Source: Alcanivorax sp.
GTDB taxonomy: Bacteria; Pseudomonadota; Gammaproteobacteria; Pseudomonadales; Alcanivoracaceae
Assembly (NCBI RefSeq): GCF_002733835.1
Contig: NZ_NVWY01000017.1
Location: forward strand, 1-51,681
Direction: 5' to 3'
DNA: 51,681 nt
Position 1 is the stretch's first letter. Each line of letters begins with the position of its first letter. The notes under the pieces were generated by a model. It was given only the letters and a program-made list of their open reading frames with translations, had not been told where the DNA came from and made no database searches. Made by a program: the position numbers and the translations under genes. Shown piece by piece: positions 27,146 through 35,978 of this stretch.

Positions 27146-29620
27146 ATGACGTATTCTCAGCTTGCTCATCCCCGCGCGGCAGCCCTGCTGGCCAGCCTGC
27201 TCATCACCTTGCTCAGTGGCTGTGGCGGCAGTGGCAGCGGTGCCGACACACAACCGAACGTGGATACCGGCAACGGCGATAGTGGCGTGAATTACACCGG
27301 CCCCGCCCCGCGCAACGCAGACACCTCCGCCTTCAAGATATACATCTGGAACAACCTGGTCAGTGAACAGCGTTGCGGTGCCTGCCACCGCAACCAGCAA
27401 CCTGCCTTTGTGCAAACCGGTGATATCAACGCCGCCTATGCGGCGGCAAACCCGTTGATCAACCTGAACCAGCCCGCGACATCGCGCATGGTGCAGAAAG
27501 TAGCCGGTGGCCATAACTGCTGGGAAGCGGACCCGCAGGTCTGTGCCGACCAGATCAGCACCTGGATCAGCGCCTGGGCCGGAGAAACCCTGGGCCTGGG
27601 TGGCGGCACCACCGAGCTGGACCCACCGCCCCTGTACGATCCCGGTGACAGCAAAAACTTCCCGGTGGACAGCGGGCTGTTCGAAACCACTGTCTACCCG
27701 CTACTGGAGCCGCATTGCAGCGAATGCCACCGCAGCGATGCCGCCACCCCGCAGGCGCCCTACCTGGCCGCCGACGATGTGGACGAAGCCTACAGTGCCG
27801 CGCAAAGCAAGATTGACCTGAACCAGCCTGAACTCAGCCGCCTGGTAGAGCGCCTGCGCGAGGACAACCACAACTGCTGGAGCGACAGCTGCAGCAACGA
27901 TGCCGACGCCATGGAAGACGCCATTCGCGCCATGGCCAACAACATTACCGCCACCGCACCGGATGCCGATCTGGTGCTGAGCAAGGCACTCACCGTGGAT
28001 GACGGCACCCTGGCCGCTGGGGGCGGACGCTACGAAAGCAACGTGGTCGCCCGTTATGAGTTCAAAACCGGCGAAGGCCTGACGGCCTACGATTCCTCCG
28101 GCGTGGAGCCCCCCATTCACCTGCAATTCAGCGGCGATGTGGCCTGGGAAGGCGGCTGGGGCATTCGCCTCAACGGCGGCAAAGCCCAGGGCAGCACCCA
28201 GACCAGCAAAAAACTCACCGACCTGATTGCCGCCACCGGCGAACTGACCCTGGAAGCCTGGCTGGTTCCCGCCAGTACCGGGCAGGACAATGCCCACATC
28301 ATCAGCTACTCCGCCGGCACCATGGCCCGGAACCTGACCCTGGCACAAAGCGGCAGCAACTACCTGGCCTACCAGCGCATCGGCGAAGCCACCGACAGCA
28401 ACGGTGAGCCGGTACTGGCCACCGCCGATGACCCGCTTCAGGCAAGCCTGCAGCATGTCGCCATCACCTTTGACCCGGTTAACGGCCGCCAGCTCTACAT
28501 CAATGGTGAACGCAATGGCGCCACCGACCCGGTTACCCCGAGCCTGCTCAACACCTGGGATGACACCTTTGCCCTGGTACTCGGCAACGAAGCCTCCAAC
28601 GACCGCCCCTGGGAAGGGGTGATCCGGTTTGCCGCCCTTCACAGCCGGGCACTCACCGGTGACCAGATCCGCACCAATTTTGCCGCCGGAGTGGGCGAGC
28701 GCTACTTCCTGCCTTTCTACATCGGTCACCTGATTGATCAGCCCGGCGCCTACCTGGTGTTCGAAGTGTCCCGCTTCGATAACTACAGCTACCTGTTCGC
28801 CGCGCCCTATTTCATCAACCTGGAACAGGATATCGTCGAATCGGAAGTGGCATTGCAAGGCCTGCGTCTGGGCATCAACGGTCGCGTCCCCGACGTGGCC
28901 CAGTCCTTTGCCACGGTGGACACCCTGATTGGCGGTGAGGGCTACAGCGAACAGGGCGAAACCCTGTCCCGCCTGGGAACCCTGCTACCCGTGGAGCAAG
29001 GCCAGGAAAACGACGAGTTCTTCCTCACCTTCGAACGCCTGGGCAGCCACACCAATGTGCATACCGACCCGCAGCCCCTGCCGCTGACACCCAACCAGTA
29101 CGGCGAACAGCCGCTGCCCGGCCTGCGCAACTTTGCCGAAATCAACGCCACCATGAGCCAGCTCACCGGGGTGCCGGAAGGCTACGGCGAAGTGCCGGAC
29201 ACCTACCGGCGCCTGCGTGCCCAATTGCCCAGCGAGGAAAATATCGAAGCTTTCCTCACTGCGCATCAAGTGGGGGTGGCCCAGCTGGCCATCGAATACT
29301 GCAACGCGCTGGTAGAAGCCGAGCGCAACAATGACGCCAGCATCGAGCCGTTGTTCGTGGGCATGAACTACAACCTCGGCGCCGACACCCTCAGCCAGCA
29401 GAACTGGAAAGACTGGGTCATTTCACCGTTGTTTGAACGCATGGTCGGTAATGGCCAGGCCAGCCAGCCAGACCGCAACGGGGTTGAAAGCGAGCTGGAA
29501 AACCTGCTGTTCAATACCAACCTGACCCAATGCAGCAGTGACTGCGTGGAGCGCACCGCCACCGCCACCAAGGCGGCCTGCGCGGCCATGCTGGGCAGCG
29601 CCACCATGCTGTTTCAATAA
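27146..29620 (+). CDS. Diheme LamG-domain lipoprotein
   Basis: An 824-residue lipoprotein (lipobox LLSGC). Two heme sites lie in similar repeats: C77-GAC-H81 and C191-SEC-H195, each followed by a stretch ending INLNQPATSRMVQK or IDLNQPELSRLVER and then NCW, so the N-terminal 270 residues are a duplicated heme module. Residues about 300-540 form a LamG/concanavalin-like jelly roll (ARYEFKTGEGLTAYDSSG ... GELTLEAWLVPAS ... ITFDPVNGRQLYINGE). The C-terminal part is unassigned. LamG domains bind glycans or proteins; the pairing with hemes suggests a surface electron carrier that docks on a partner. Confidence 0.78.
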   Translation: MTYSQLAHPRAAALLASLLITLLSGCGGSGSGADTQPNVDTGNGDSGVNYTGPAPRNADTSAFKIYIWNNLVSEQRCGACHRNQQPAFVQTGDINAAYAAANPLINLNQPATSRMVQKVAGGHNCWEADPQVCADQISTWISAWAGETLGLGGGTTELDPPPLYDPGDSKNFPVDSGLFETTVYPLLEPHCSECHRSDAATPQAPYLAADDVDEAYSAAQSKIDLNQPELSRLVERLREDNHNCWSDSCSNDADAMEDAIRAMANNITATAPDADLVLSKALTVDDGTLAAGGGRYESNVVARYEFKTGEGLTAYDSSGVEPPIHLQFSGDVAWEGGWGIRLNGGKAQGSTQTSKKLTDLIAATGELTLEAWLVPASTGQDNAHIISYSAGTMARNLTLAQSGSNYLAYQRIGEATDSNGEPVLATADDPLQASLQHVAITFDPVNGRQLYINGERNGATDPVTPSLLNTWDDTFALVLGNEASNDRPWEGVIRFAALHSRALTGDQIRTNFAAGVGERYFLPFYIGHLIDQPGAYLVFEVSRFDNYSYLFAAPYFINLEQDIVESEVALQGLRLGINGRVPDVAQSFATVDTLIGGEGYSEQGETLSRLGTLLPVEQGQENDEFFLTFERLGSHTNVHTDPQPLPLTPNQYGEQPLPGLRNFAEINATMSQLTGVPEGYGEVPDTYRRLRAQLPSEENIEAFLTAHQVGVAQLAIEYCNALVEAERNNDASIEPLFVGMNYNLGADTLSQQNWKDWVISPLFERMVGNGQASQPDRNGVESELENLLFNTNLTQCSSDCVERTATATKAACAAMLGSATMLFQ

Positions 29621-29631
29621 GGGGCACGACC

Positions 29632-31218
29632 ATGAAAAGAATGATGAAAAAACCACAGGCCTTGCACCCCGACGCCCCACTGCTGAATCTGGGCCACGGC
29701 AAACCCATCAGTCGTCGTGACATGCTTGGGCGCGGCCTGTTGTCCGGCGCAGCCTTCGGCAGCGTGGGCCTGTTCGGCTTGTTCAGTAATCCCCGCGAGG
29801 CCATGGCGGCTCTGCAGGGCGACCTGGAAACCATCAAATCCGATTGCGGCATCCTCGGTGCCGGCGCCGGCAAGATTCCGTTCATCTGTTTCGACCTGGC
29901 CGGCGGCGCCAATATCGCCGGCTCCAATGTGCTGGTGGGCGGCCAGGGCGGCCAGCTGGATTTTCTCAGCAGTGCCGGCTACTCCAAACTGGGCCTGCCC
30001 GGCGATATGGCGCCCAGCACCAATCCCGGCGTGGTCAACACGGATCTGGGGCTGGCCTTTCACAGTGACTCGCCCTTCCTGCGTGGCATTCAGGAAAAAG
30101 CCGCTGGCGCCATGGGCAACGTGAATGGCTGCGTGATTCCGGCGCGCTCCGAAAACGACACCGCCAACAACCCGCACAATCCCATGTACGGCATCTTCAA
30201 TGCCGGCGCCGACGGCGAGCTGCTGTCGCTGATCGGGTCACGCAGCTCATTGTCCGGCGGTAACTCCATGTCCCCGGACGGTTCCATCATCGCCTCCGCC
30301 CGCCCCACCAAGGTGGACCGAGGCACCGACGTGACCGGCCTGGTGGACACCGGCAAGCTGGTGGGAATGCTGTCCAAGGACGATGCCGTGTCGGTGATGG
30401 AATCCATTGCTCGCATCAGCCACAAGCGCATCGATCGTATCAATAGCGGCCTCAGCGACGCCAACCGCCGCGCTAATTTGCGCGACTTGCTGCGTTGCGG
30501 CTATGTGGAAGCCGCCGATATTACCGACCGCTATGGCAATCCCTCTGCCCTGAATATTCGTGAGGACACGGACATCCTCAGCATCTTTTCCGAGTCAGAG
30601 TTGAATGATCGGGAGTTCGAAAAAACCGCCTCCATCATGAAGCTGGTGGTCAACGGCTACGCCGGCGCCGGCTGTATTTCCATGGGCGGCTTCGATTACC
30701 ACACCGGCGAGCGTGGCACCGGGGAAATCCGGGACCTGCGCGCCGGGCGCTGCATGGGCGCCTGCCTGGAATACGCCCGCCGCCGCAACATGCCGCTGAT
30801 GCTGTACGTATTCAGCGATGGCTCCGTGTCCAGTAACGGGCGCATTGATGATTCCGCCAATGGTCGCGGCAAAGGCGAATGGACCGGTGACAATTCCTCC
30901 ACCGCCGCCTCGTTCTTTCTGGTCTACAACCCCAACGGCCGCCCGACCCTGAACACCAACGGCGCCAGTGCCGAGAATCATCAGCAACTGGGCTGGATGC
31001 GCAGCAACGCCTCGGTGGAAACCGCCGGCACCCCGGCAGCCAACAACGTGAACCTGCTGGCGGAAACCGTGTGGCTGAACTACATGGCCCTGCACGGTGA
31101 GCTGGGCGAATTCAGCGCCCGCTTCCCCAATCACAGCCTGGGCAACGCCGCTTCGCTGGACAAACTAGCCGCCTTCAACCCCATCGTCAGCGGTCCGGTT
31201 TTCCCACCGCCAGCATGA
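29632..31218 (+). CDS. Tat-exported DUF1501-like protein
   Basis: A 528-residue protein with a twin-arginine signal (SRRDMLGRGLLSGAAFGSVG, ending near MAAL). Segments such as FICFDLAGGANIAGSNVLVGG, MGGFDYHTGERGTGEIRDL and MPLMLYVFSDGSVSSNG recall the DUF1501 family, the alkaline-phosphatase-like partners of DUF1588-type cytochromes. Tat export implies it folds, perhaps around a cofactor, before leaving the cytoplasm. It lies 11 bp after the LamG gene. The family assignment is from motif memory only; the reaction is unknown. A GC-rich hairpin follows it. Confidence 0.65.
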   Translation: MKRMMKKPQALHPDAPLLNLGHGKPISRRDMLGRGLLSGAAFGSVGLFGLFSNPREAMAALQGDLETIKSDCGILGAGAGKIPFICFDLAGGANIAGSNVLVGGQGGQLDFLSSAGYSKLGLPGDMAPSTNPGVVNTDLGLAFHSDSPFLRGIQEKAAGAMGNVNGCVIPARSENDTANNPHNPMYGIFNAGADGELLSLIGSRSSLSGGNSMSPDGSIIASARPTKVDRGTDVTGLVDTGKLVGMLSKDDAVSVMESIARISHKRIDRINSGLSDANRRANLRDLLRCGYVEAADITDRYGNPSALNIREDTDILSIFSESELNDREFEKTASIMKLVVNGYAGAGCISMGGFDYHTGERGTGEIRDLRAGRCMGACLEYARRRNMPLMLYVFSDGSVSSNGRIDDSANGRGKGEWTGDNSSTAASFFLVYNPNGRPTLNTNGASAENHQQLGWMRSNASVETAGTPAANNVNLLAETVWLNYMALHGELGEFSARFPNHSLGNAASLDKLAAFNPIVSGPVFPPPA

Positions 31219-31224
31219 TCCCAG

Positions 31225-31255
31225 CTGCCGGGGCAGCACAGGGCGGCCCCGGCAG
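31225..31255. terminator. Intra-operon hairpin ahead of apbE
   Basis: CTGCCGGGGC and GCCCCGGCAG form a perfect 10-bp stem around 11 bases, 48 bp before the apbE start. No T-run follows. It may attenuate transcription into apbE or protect the upstream mRNA. Confidence 0.5.
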
Positions 31256-31302
31256 GTACACTGCTGTCACTCTCCCTTGCTGACAACCTGAAGACGACTG
31301 CC

Positions 31303-32283
31303 ATGGTTTCGCTGCTCCCCGCTGCCCGCCTGATCACATTGATCACACCTGCCCTGCTCCTGCTGGCCATGCCGGCACAGGCGCGCTGGCAACAACAGGA
31401 TTGGGATGTAATGGGCACCCGGGCCAGCGTCACACTGTGGTCCGAGCAGGATGCGGCGTCCTTGTTTGACGCTCTGAAAGAGGAAATGGCACGGCTGAAT
31501 GCCTTGCTGTCCCCCTGGGTGGAGAGCAGCGAACTGGCCCGGGTCAACGCCCATGCCGGCGAGACAACACAAACCATCAGCGTGGAATTTTATCAGCTGC
31601 TGGCGCGCTCTCTGGACTACTACCTGCTCACCGATGGCGCCTTCGATATTACCTTTGCCAGTGCCGGGCACCTGTACGATTACCGCGATGGCAAGGCGCC
31701 GGACGATACCGAGCTGGCCGCCGCGAGTCAGCATATCGGTGCCGACCGCATTGAACTGACCGCACCGGACAAGGTCCGCTTCCGTGACCCCGGCACCCGT
31801 ATCGATCTGGGCGGCATCGCCAAGGGGTACGCGATTGATCAGGGCATCGCCCTGCTGAAAGAGGCGGGCATCGAGCATGCCTACCTGTCACTGGGCGGGG
31901 ACAGCTATGTACTGGGGGATCATCGGGGTCGCCCGTGGGAAGTGGGAATTCAACATCCACGCAGCAAACAGGACATCGCCATGAGGCTACCCATGGCCGA
32001 CCTGGCCATGTCCACCTCAGGGGATTATCAGCGTTACTTCATCCAGGACGGCCGCCGCATTCACCACATCCTGTCGCCGAAAACCGGAAAAAGCATCGAT
32101 GGGCTGGCCAGCGTGACCGTGTTGTGTGACAACAGCATTGATGCCGACGCCCTCTCCACCAGCGTCTTTGTGCTGGGGGCGGAAAAGGGCCTGGCGCTGA
32201 TCAATCGCCTGCCCGGCACTTCGGCCATCATCATCGACCGGAAGGGAAACGTTACCTACTCTGACGACCTGACTGGTGGCTGA
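31303..32283 (+). CDS. apbE: FAD:protein FMN transferase ApbE
   Basis: A 326-residue precursor with a signal peptide (ends MPAQA-RW), so it works in the periplasm. ApbE splits FAD and links FMN covalently to Ser or Thr of exported proteins in a magnesium-dependent reaction. Visible family motifs: DVMGTRASVTLW, DLGGIAKGYAIDQG, YLSLGGDSYV, STSGDYQRYF and HHILSPKTGKS. It closes the right arm of the cluster. No Nqr, Rnf or FMN-binding-domain gene is present nearby, so its substrate is probably local; the DUF3570 protein of the left arm has two matching target motifs. Start ATG 31303; the RBS is weak. Confidence 0.94.
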   Translation: MVSLLPAARLITLITPALLLLAMPAQARWQQQDWDVMGTRASVTLWSEQDAASLFDALKEEMARLNALLSPWVESSELARVNAHAGETTQTISVEFYQLLARSLDYYLLTDGAFDITFASAGHLYDYRDGKAPDDTELAAASQHIGADRIELTAPDKVRFRDPGTRIDLGGIAKGYAIDQGIALLKEAGIEHAYLSLGGDSYVLGDHRGRPWEVGIQHPRSKQDIAMRLPMADLAMSTSGDYQRYFIQDGRRIHHILSPKTGKSIDGLASVTVLCDNSIDADALSTSVFVLGAEKGLALINRLPGTSAIIIDRKGNVTYSDDLTGG

Positions 32284-32290
32284 GAGCCCA

Positions 32291-32324
32291 GGACGCCAGA
32301 CGCCCAATGCCTGGAGCCTGACGC
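32291..32324. repeat. Intergenic repeat, copy 2
   Basis: GGACGCCAGACGCCCAATGC followed by CTGGAGCCTGACGC; same family as 14539-14570 and 43611-43640. It sits just after the apbE stop. Confidence 0.6.
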
Positions 32325-32384
32325 AATAAACAGCAGGTCGGATTAGGGAACCTCTGAATAACTCCTTGCATGCTCAGCGTGACC

Positions 32385-33008
32385 TTAAGCGCGAAACAGC
32401 AGGCCGACCCCGGCCCCCACCATCACGCTACCGGTGCCGAGTTGCAGCGGCCGTCGATAGCGACCCGGCAAGGCCACCGCCGCCAGCCGGCTTGCCAGCA
32501 AGGCATAGGCGACTTTTACACCGCCCACGGCCACGACCGTTACCCACAACACCGCAGCGATCGCCGCGCCCTGCAGCGCAGGCACATCCACAAACACCGG
32601 CAGCAAACTGGCATAAAACACGATGGCCTTGATATCGCCCAGCGTCACCAGCAGGCCCGCCATAAAGCTCACACCATGATGACCTGCACGCGCATCACCA
32701 CTGCCCGAATGGCCCGCTATCGCCACCCGTGAACGCATCAACTGCACGCCAAAACCGATCAACCACACCGCGGCCAGTATCCGCACCACCACAAAGGCTG
32801 CGCCCAGCCACTGGGCCAGTGCCACCATGCCAAACAGCGCAATACTCACAAACAACAGGTCCGCCAGCACAATACCTGCGGCCACCAGCAAACCATGGGA
32901 AACGCCGAACCGGGCTGAACGGACCACCACCAACGCCACACTGGTACTGGGCAGCGCCGCCATGGCCACCAGGGATAGCATCAACAGAAACAGCGACGGG
33001 ATATCCAT
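32385..33008 (-). CDS. LysE/RhtB family amino-acid exporter
   Basis: A 207-residue membrane protein with about six hydrophobic segments and the LysE-family pattern: ALPSTSVALVVVRSARFGVSHGLLVAAGIVLADLLFV at the start, then FGVQLMRSR and FMAGLLVTLGDIKAIVFY, where GD replaces the more usual NPK. The family exports amino acids or similar small molecules by proton exchange. The substrate cannot be told. It is a single gene convergent with apbE. Confidence 0.88.
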   Translation of the reverse strand: MDIPSLFLLMLSLVAMAALPSTSVALVVVRSARFGVSHGLLVAAGIVLADLLFVSIALFGMVALAQWLGAAFVVVRILAAVWLIGFGVQLMRSRVAIAGHSGSGDARAGHHGVSFMAGLLVTLGDIKAIVFYASLLPVFVDVPALQGAAIAAVLWVTVVAVGGVKVAYALLASRLAAVALPGRYRRPLQLGTGSVMVGAGVGLLFRA

Positions 33009-33045
33009 AAACCCTCACCGAAACAGAACAATGAACAATGCCAGT

Positions 33046-33549
33046 TTACAGCGAACCCAGACCATCCTGCGCGTCACAGCACAACCGGCCCTGCTCCAGC
33101 TGCAAACGCAGAACCGTACGGTAATCCTCCGCCTGCGGAAAATCCGCCGCGCCGGCCAAGTAGAGACTGTCGTCCCGCAGGGTTTGGCCCACCACCAACG
33201 TGCCGGTAAAGCCAAGAGGAAGCTGCAAAGCAGGATAGCGCCAGGGCATCAGCCCCCCTCTCACCCTTTCCGGTGCCACCTCGTTAATTCTCGGCCAGCG
33301 CGCCGGAGTGGAAATAATATCCCCCTGCTCGTCCAGGCCGATCACCCCACTGGCCGGCTCACACAATTCCAGTTCATTCAGGAACAGGGTGTCGCCCTCA
33401 ATCACGTAATGGCACAGGTAACCCCGCCAGCAATCGGAGCTGTCTCCATCCGGGTAAAGACCCCAGTCCGCCGGCGAAAACGCCCCACCACTGATCAGGT
33501 CGAACCCCTGCCCGGCGTGGCGCAAGGAATCCAGCTGTTGCGCGGTCAC
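33046..33549 (-). CDS. Hypothetical protein, last gene of TPR operon
   Basis: I do not recognise this 167-residue protein. It has no signal peptide or membrane segment, four Cys (in SDCWRGYLCHYV, ELCEP and LCCDAQ) and an acidic, aromatic-rich composition (WGLYPDGDSSDCWRGY). The GTG start overlaps the stop of the TPR gene by 4 bases (GTGA), so it is coupled to it. The gene context suggests a role in the same envelope process as the two upstream genes. Confidence 0.7.
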   Translation of the reverse strand: MTAQQLDSLRHAGQGFDLISGGAFSPADWGLYPDGDSSDCWRGYLCHYVIEGDTLFLNELELCEPASGVIGLDEQGDIISTPARWPRINEVAPERVRGGLMPWRYPALQLPLGFTGTLVVGQTLRDDSLYLAGAADFPQAEDYRTVLRLQLEQGRLCCDAQDGLGSL

Positions 33550-35471
33550 CGGGGCGACCCCATGGGCGGCTGCAACGGGAACTCGGGGGACTGGGGCGCG
33601 GCATCTGTCGGTGCCTGCTCACGCTCGCGGCTGCTGCGCAAGGCGCGATGGTAAAGATCAGCCAGCCCTTCATGGGCCGACGCACTGAAACGCTTCAGGC
33701 GGTTGCGGGTTTCGGTGACCTGTTCATAGGCCGAGGCCTGCAATCCGTACTGTTGGCGACGCATCAGCAGCGCCCCGCGTTTCTGTAAGCGTTCCAGCTC
33801 GCCGGTCAGTGCATTCAATTCTTGCGAGAAATCTTCCAACCGCTCGGAGCGGTATGTGGCAAACAGCACACGGCTGCGCAGCACACGGGTTTCATCCAGT
33901 AACCCATCGATTTCATTAAGCTGATGCTGACGTTCCCACTGGCGCGGCACGATGTTTTCCTGCATCTCCCACAGCAACACGCCTTTGTAGAAATCCAGCT
34001 TGGCGGTCACGTCAGGGCGCTTTCGCTTGCCCCAGCCATCGGTGCGCTGCTCGGCATTCTGCTGGGCCTCCCACAGCGTGCGCTCCTTGTCGGTGGCGAA
34101 GGGCAACGGGTCCTGTTTGGCCACGGCCTCATCGTAACGGCGCTGCAAACGGGTCATGCGTCCCTGGAAATCCTGCTGTGACAGATCGTCCAATAGTGCT
34201 CGGGCCGCAGGGCGGGTTTCGTCCTGCTTGCGCCGATGGGCCGCCATCAATGTCTCGAAGGCCGGCAGCTTCTCCTGCCATTGCGTAAGCAGGTTCTTCT
34301 GCCGCAACAGCTCGTGGTAATTATTCCAGCCGCGCTGAAATTCGGTGGTGGCGAACCATTCATAAAAGGTTGGGAAACTTTCCACCCGGCGCGGCAGAAA
34401 CGGCGGCACCGGGTCCATGGCCGTGGACCAGCGGGGCTCTCCCACCATGGCCGTGAACCATTCACCACTGGCTATATCGGCTTCCACTTCCAGCAGGTAT
34501 TGCTGCAAACCATCAAAGCGCTCCAGCGCAGTCTCGAATCCCTGTCTGGCAGAACGCTGGTCCCCCATTTGTTCGTACAGGTAGGGAATCGCCAGCTGCG
34601 CTTCCTGCACTGGCAAGCGCTGGATCGATTTCGTGTCCAGCTGCTGCAGCACCGGCAATGCCTTGCCTGGCTGGTTTTCGATAAGCAGCGCACGGGCATA
34701 GAGCAGCAGGGAGATATCAGCAAAAGGCCCTTCCAGGCGGGCATCGCGCAGCAGGGTCAGCGCCCGGTCTTCCTGGTCGCTGCGCATCATGTAGATCGCC
34801 AGCGCCAACATGGCTTTTTCCTTGATGGCGTTGGTCTGGGCATCCCCTGGCGGCAAGTTGGCCAGCTGCCAAAGCCACTCCTGGCCCAGCCCCGGGTGCT
34901 TGCCGTTAATCCAGCTGATTGCCAGGTTGTAACGCAGGTAGGCATTGAGTGGGTGATCTTCGGAAAACGCATCAAGCAGCTCTGCGGCGTCTTCATAGCG
35001 TTGCAGGCGCATCAATATCCGCGCTCGCAAACTGAAATATACCTCTTCCAGTTTTGCCGGCGGCTCACCGACCTGCTGATCCAGCATGGTCAGCGCCTGT
35101 TCATATTTCTGCTGGCGGTAATAGAGGCCGGCCAGATGGATCCACGCCCGCTGGGCGACCTCACCGCTGACCTGGGTATCCAGTAGCTGGTTGAAAACCT
35201 GCTCGGCGTCTTCGGGCATGCCGTAGGCGCTGTACATGGCCCCCAACAGCACTTCCATATCCGCCTTGTGGATATCCACCTCGCCCCGCTCCAGCGCCAT
35301 CTGGGCGCGGGTCAGAGCGGCAAAATAATCCCCTTTGAGGTAAAGATAAGCCACCTCGCCGTAGGCCAGCTCCTGTACCTGGTGAGGTTCGTCCAGGCGG
35401 GCCTGGCTCAGGGAGCTGAGCAACAACAGCAGCCCCACCGCCAGCCCTTTCAAGCATCCGCGCATTCGCAT
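33546..35471 (-). CDS. Periplasmic TPR-repeat protein
   Basis: A 641-residue precursor with a signal peptide (ends SLSQA-RL). Residues about 30-310 hold tetratricopeptide repeats (AYLYLKGDYFAALTRAQMALERG, AMYSAYGMPEDAEQVFNQLL, LAGLYYRQQKYEQALTMLD, ARILMRLQRYEDAAELLDAF). The second half is rich in charged helices with possible coiled coil (ELNALTGELERLQKRGALLMRRQ, near 560-590) and a Pro/Gln-rich tail. TPRs act as protein scaffolds. It lies 9 bp after the 35481-35978 gene. Function unknown. Confidence 0.82.
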   Translation of the reverse strand: MRMRGCLKGLAVGLLLLLSSLSQARLDEPHQVQELAYGEVAYLYLKGDYFAALTRAQMALERGEVDIHKADMEVLLGAMYSAYGMPEDAEQVFNQLLDTQVSGEVAQRAWIHLAGLYYRQQKYEQALTMLDQQVGEPPAKLEEVYFSLRARILMRLQRYEDAAELLDAFSEDHPLNAYLRYNLAISWINGKHPGLGQEWLWQLANLPPGDAQTNAIKEKAMLALAIYMMRSDQEDRALTLLRDARLEGPFADISLLLYARALLIENQPGKALPVLQQLDTKSIQRLPVQEAQLAIPYLYEQMGDQRSARQGFETALERFDGLQQYLLEVEADIASGEWFTAMVGEPRWSTAMDPVPPFLPRRVESFPTFYEWFATTEFQRGWNNYHELLRQKNLLTQWQEKLPAFETLMAAHRRKQDETRPAARALLDDLSQQDFQGRMTRLQRRYDEAVAKQDPLPFATDKERTLWEAQQNAEQRTDGWGKRKRPDVTAKLDFYKGVLLWEMQENIVPRQWERQHQLNEIDGLLDETRVLRSRVLFATYRSERLEDFSQELNALTGELERLQKRGALLMRRQQYGLQASAYEQVTETRNRLKRFSASAHEGLADLYHRALRSSREREQAPTDAAPQSPEFPLQPPMGSPR

Positions 35472-35480
35472 AGACCGCTC

Positions 35481-35978
35481 TCAGCGCCAGTCGCGAAAAC
35501 GGAAACGCGGCTGCTGTTTGGCGGTATCGTCCTCGATATGAAGCTGAACGAAATGGCGGCCATGATTCTTGTCGAAGTGGCCGGTCACCCCGTGGCGCAT
35601 TTCCCGTCCGGCAGGGCCAATGCCGGTGATAAAGGCCGTGAGTTCATGGTCACCATTCTTCACATTGGCCAGCGCCAGGCGCTGCACCGCACCGTTCATC
35701 AGGGCGCGGATTTCCTTTTCCGTATAAAGGTGGCTGGCCAACACTTCGCCATCCAGCTCCAGCGTGATGCTGTCCAGTTGAAAAAAATGCCCCACATCCA
35801 GAGACACGTAAATCCCGACCTGGGTATCGGCGGGGAACAGCAACTCTTCTTCCAGCAATAGCAGGCGTTTATTGACTTCCAGCACGTCACGTTTGAAATC
35901 GGCCAGATCCTTGTCCAGCTCGGCCCCGTGCAGCTGGGCTGCGACCAGCATCAACAACAAAATGAATGCGCGGCGCAT
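35481..35978 (-). CDS. Hypothetical periplasmic protein, first gene of TPR operon
   Basis: A 165-residue precursor with a signal peptide (MRRAFILLLMLVAAQLHGA), a short helical stretch (DLADFKRDVLEVNKRLLLLEEELL) and then a beta-rich domain (VGIYVSLDVGHFFQLDSITLELDGEVLASHLYTEKEIRALMNGAVQRL ...). I do not recognise the family. The ATG at 35978 follows GGGGGAG. It leads a three-gene operon with the TPR protein and the 33046-33549 gene. Confidence 0.78.
   Translation of the reverse strand: MRRAFILLLMLVAAQLHGAELDKDLADFKRDVLEVNKRLLLLEEELLFPADTQVGIYVSLDVGHFFQLDSITLELDGEVLASHLYTEKEIRALMNGAVQRLALANVKNGDHELTAFITGIGPAGREMRHGVTGHFDKNHGRHFVQLHIEDDTAKQQPRFRFRDWR

Noticed and set aside
25940..27514. Gly/Val-rich open frame antisense to the monoheme protein
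   Set aside because: Low-complexity translation, runs through the divergent control region and two genes.
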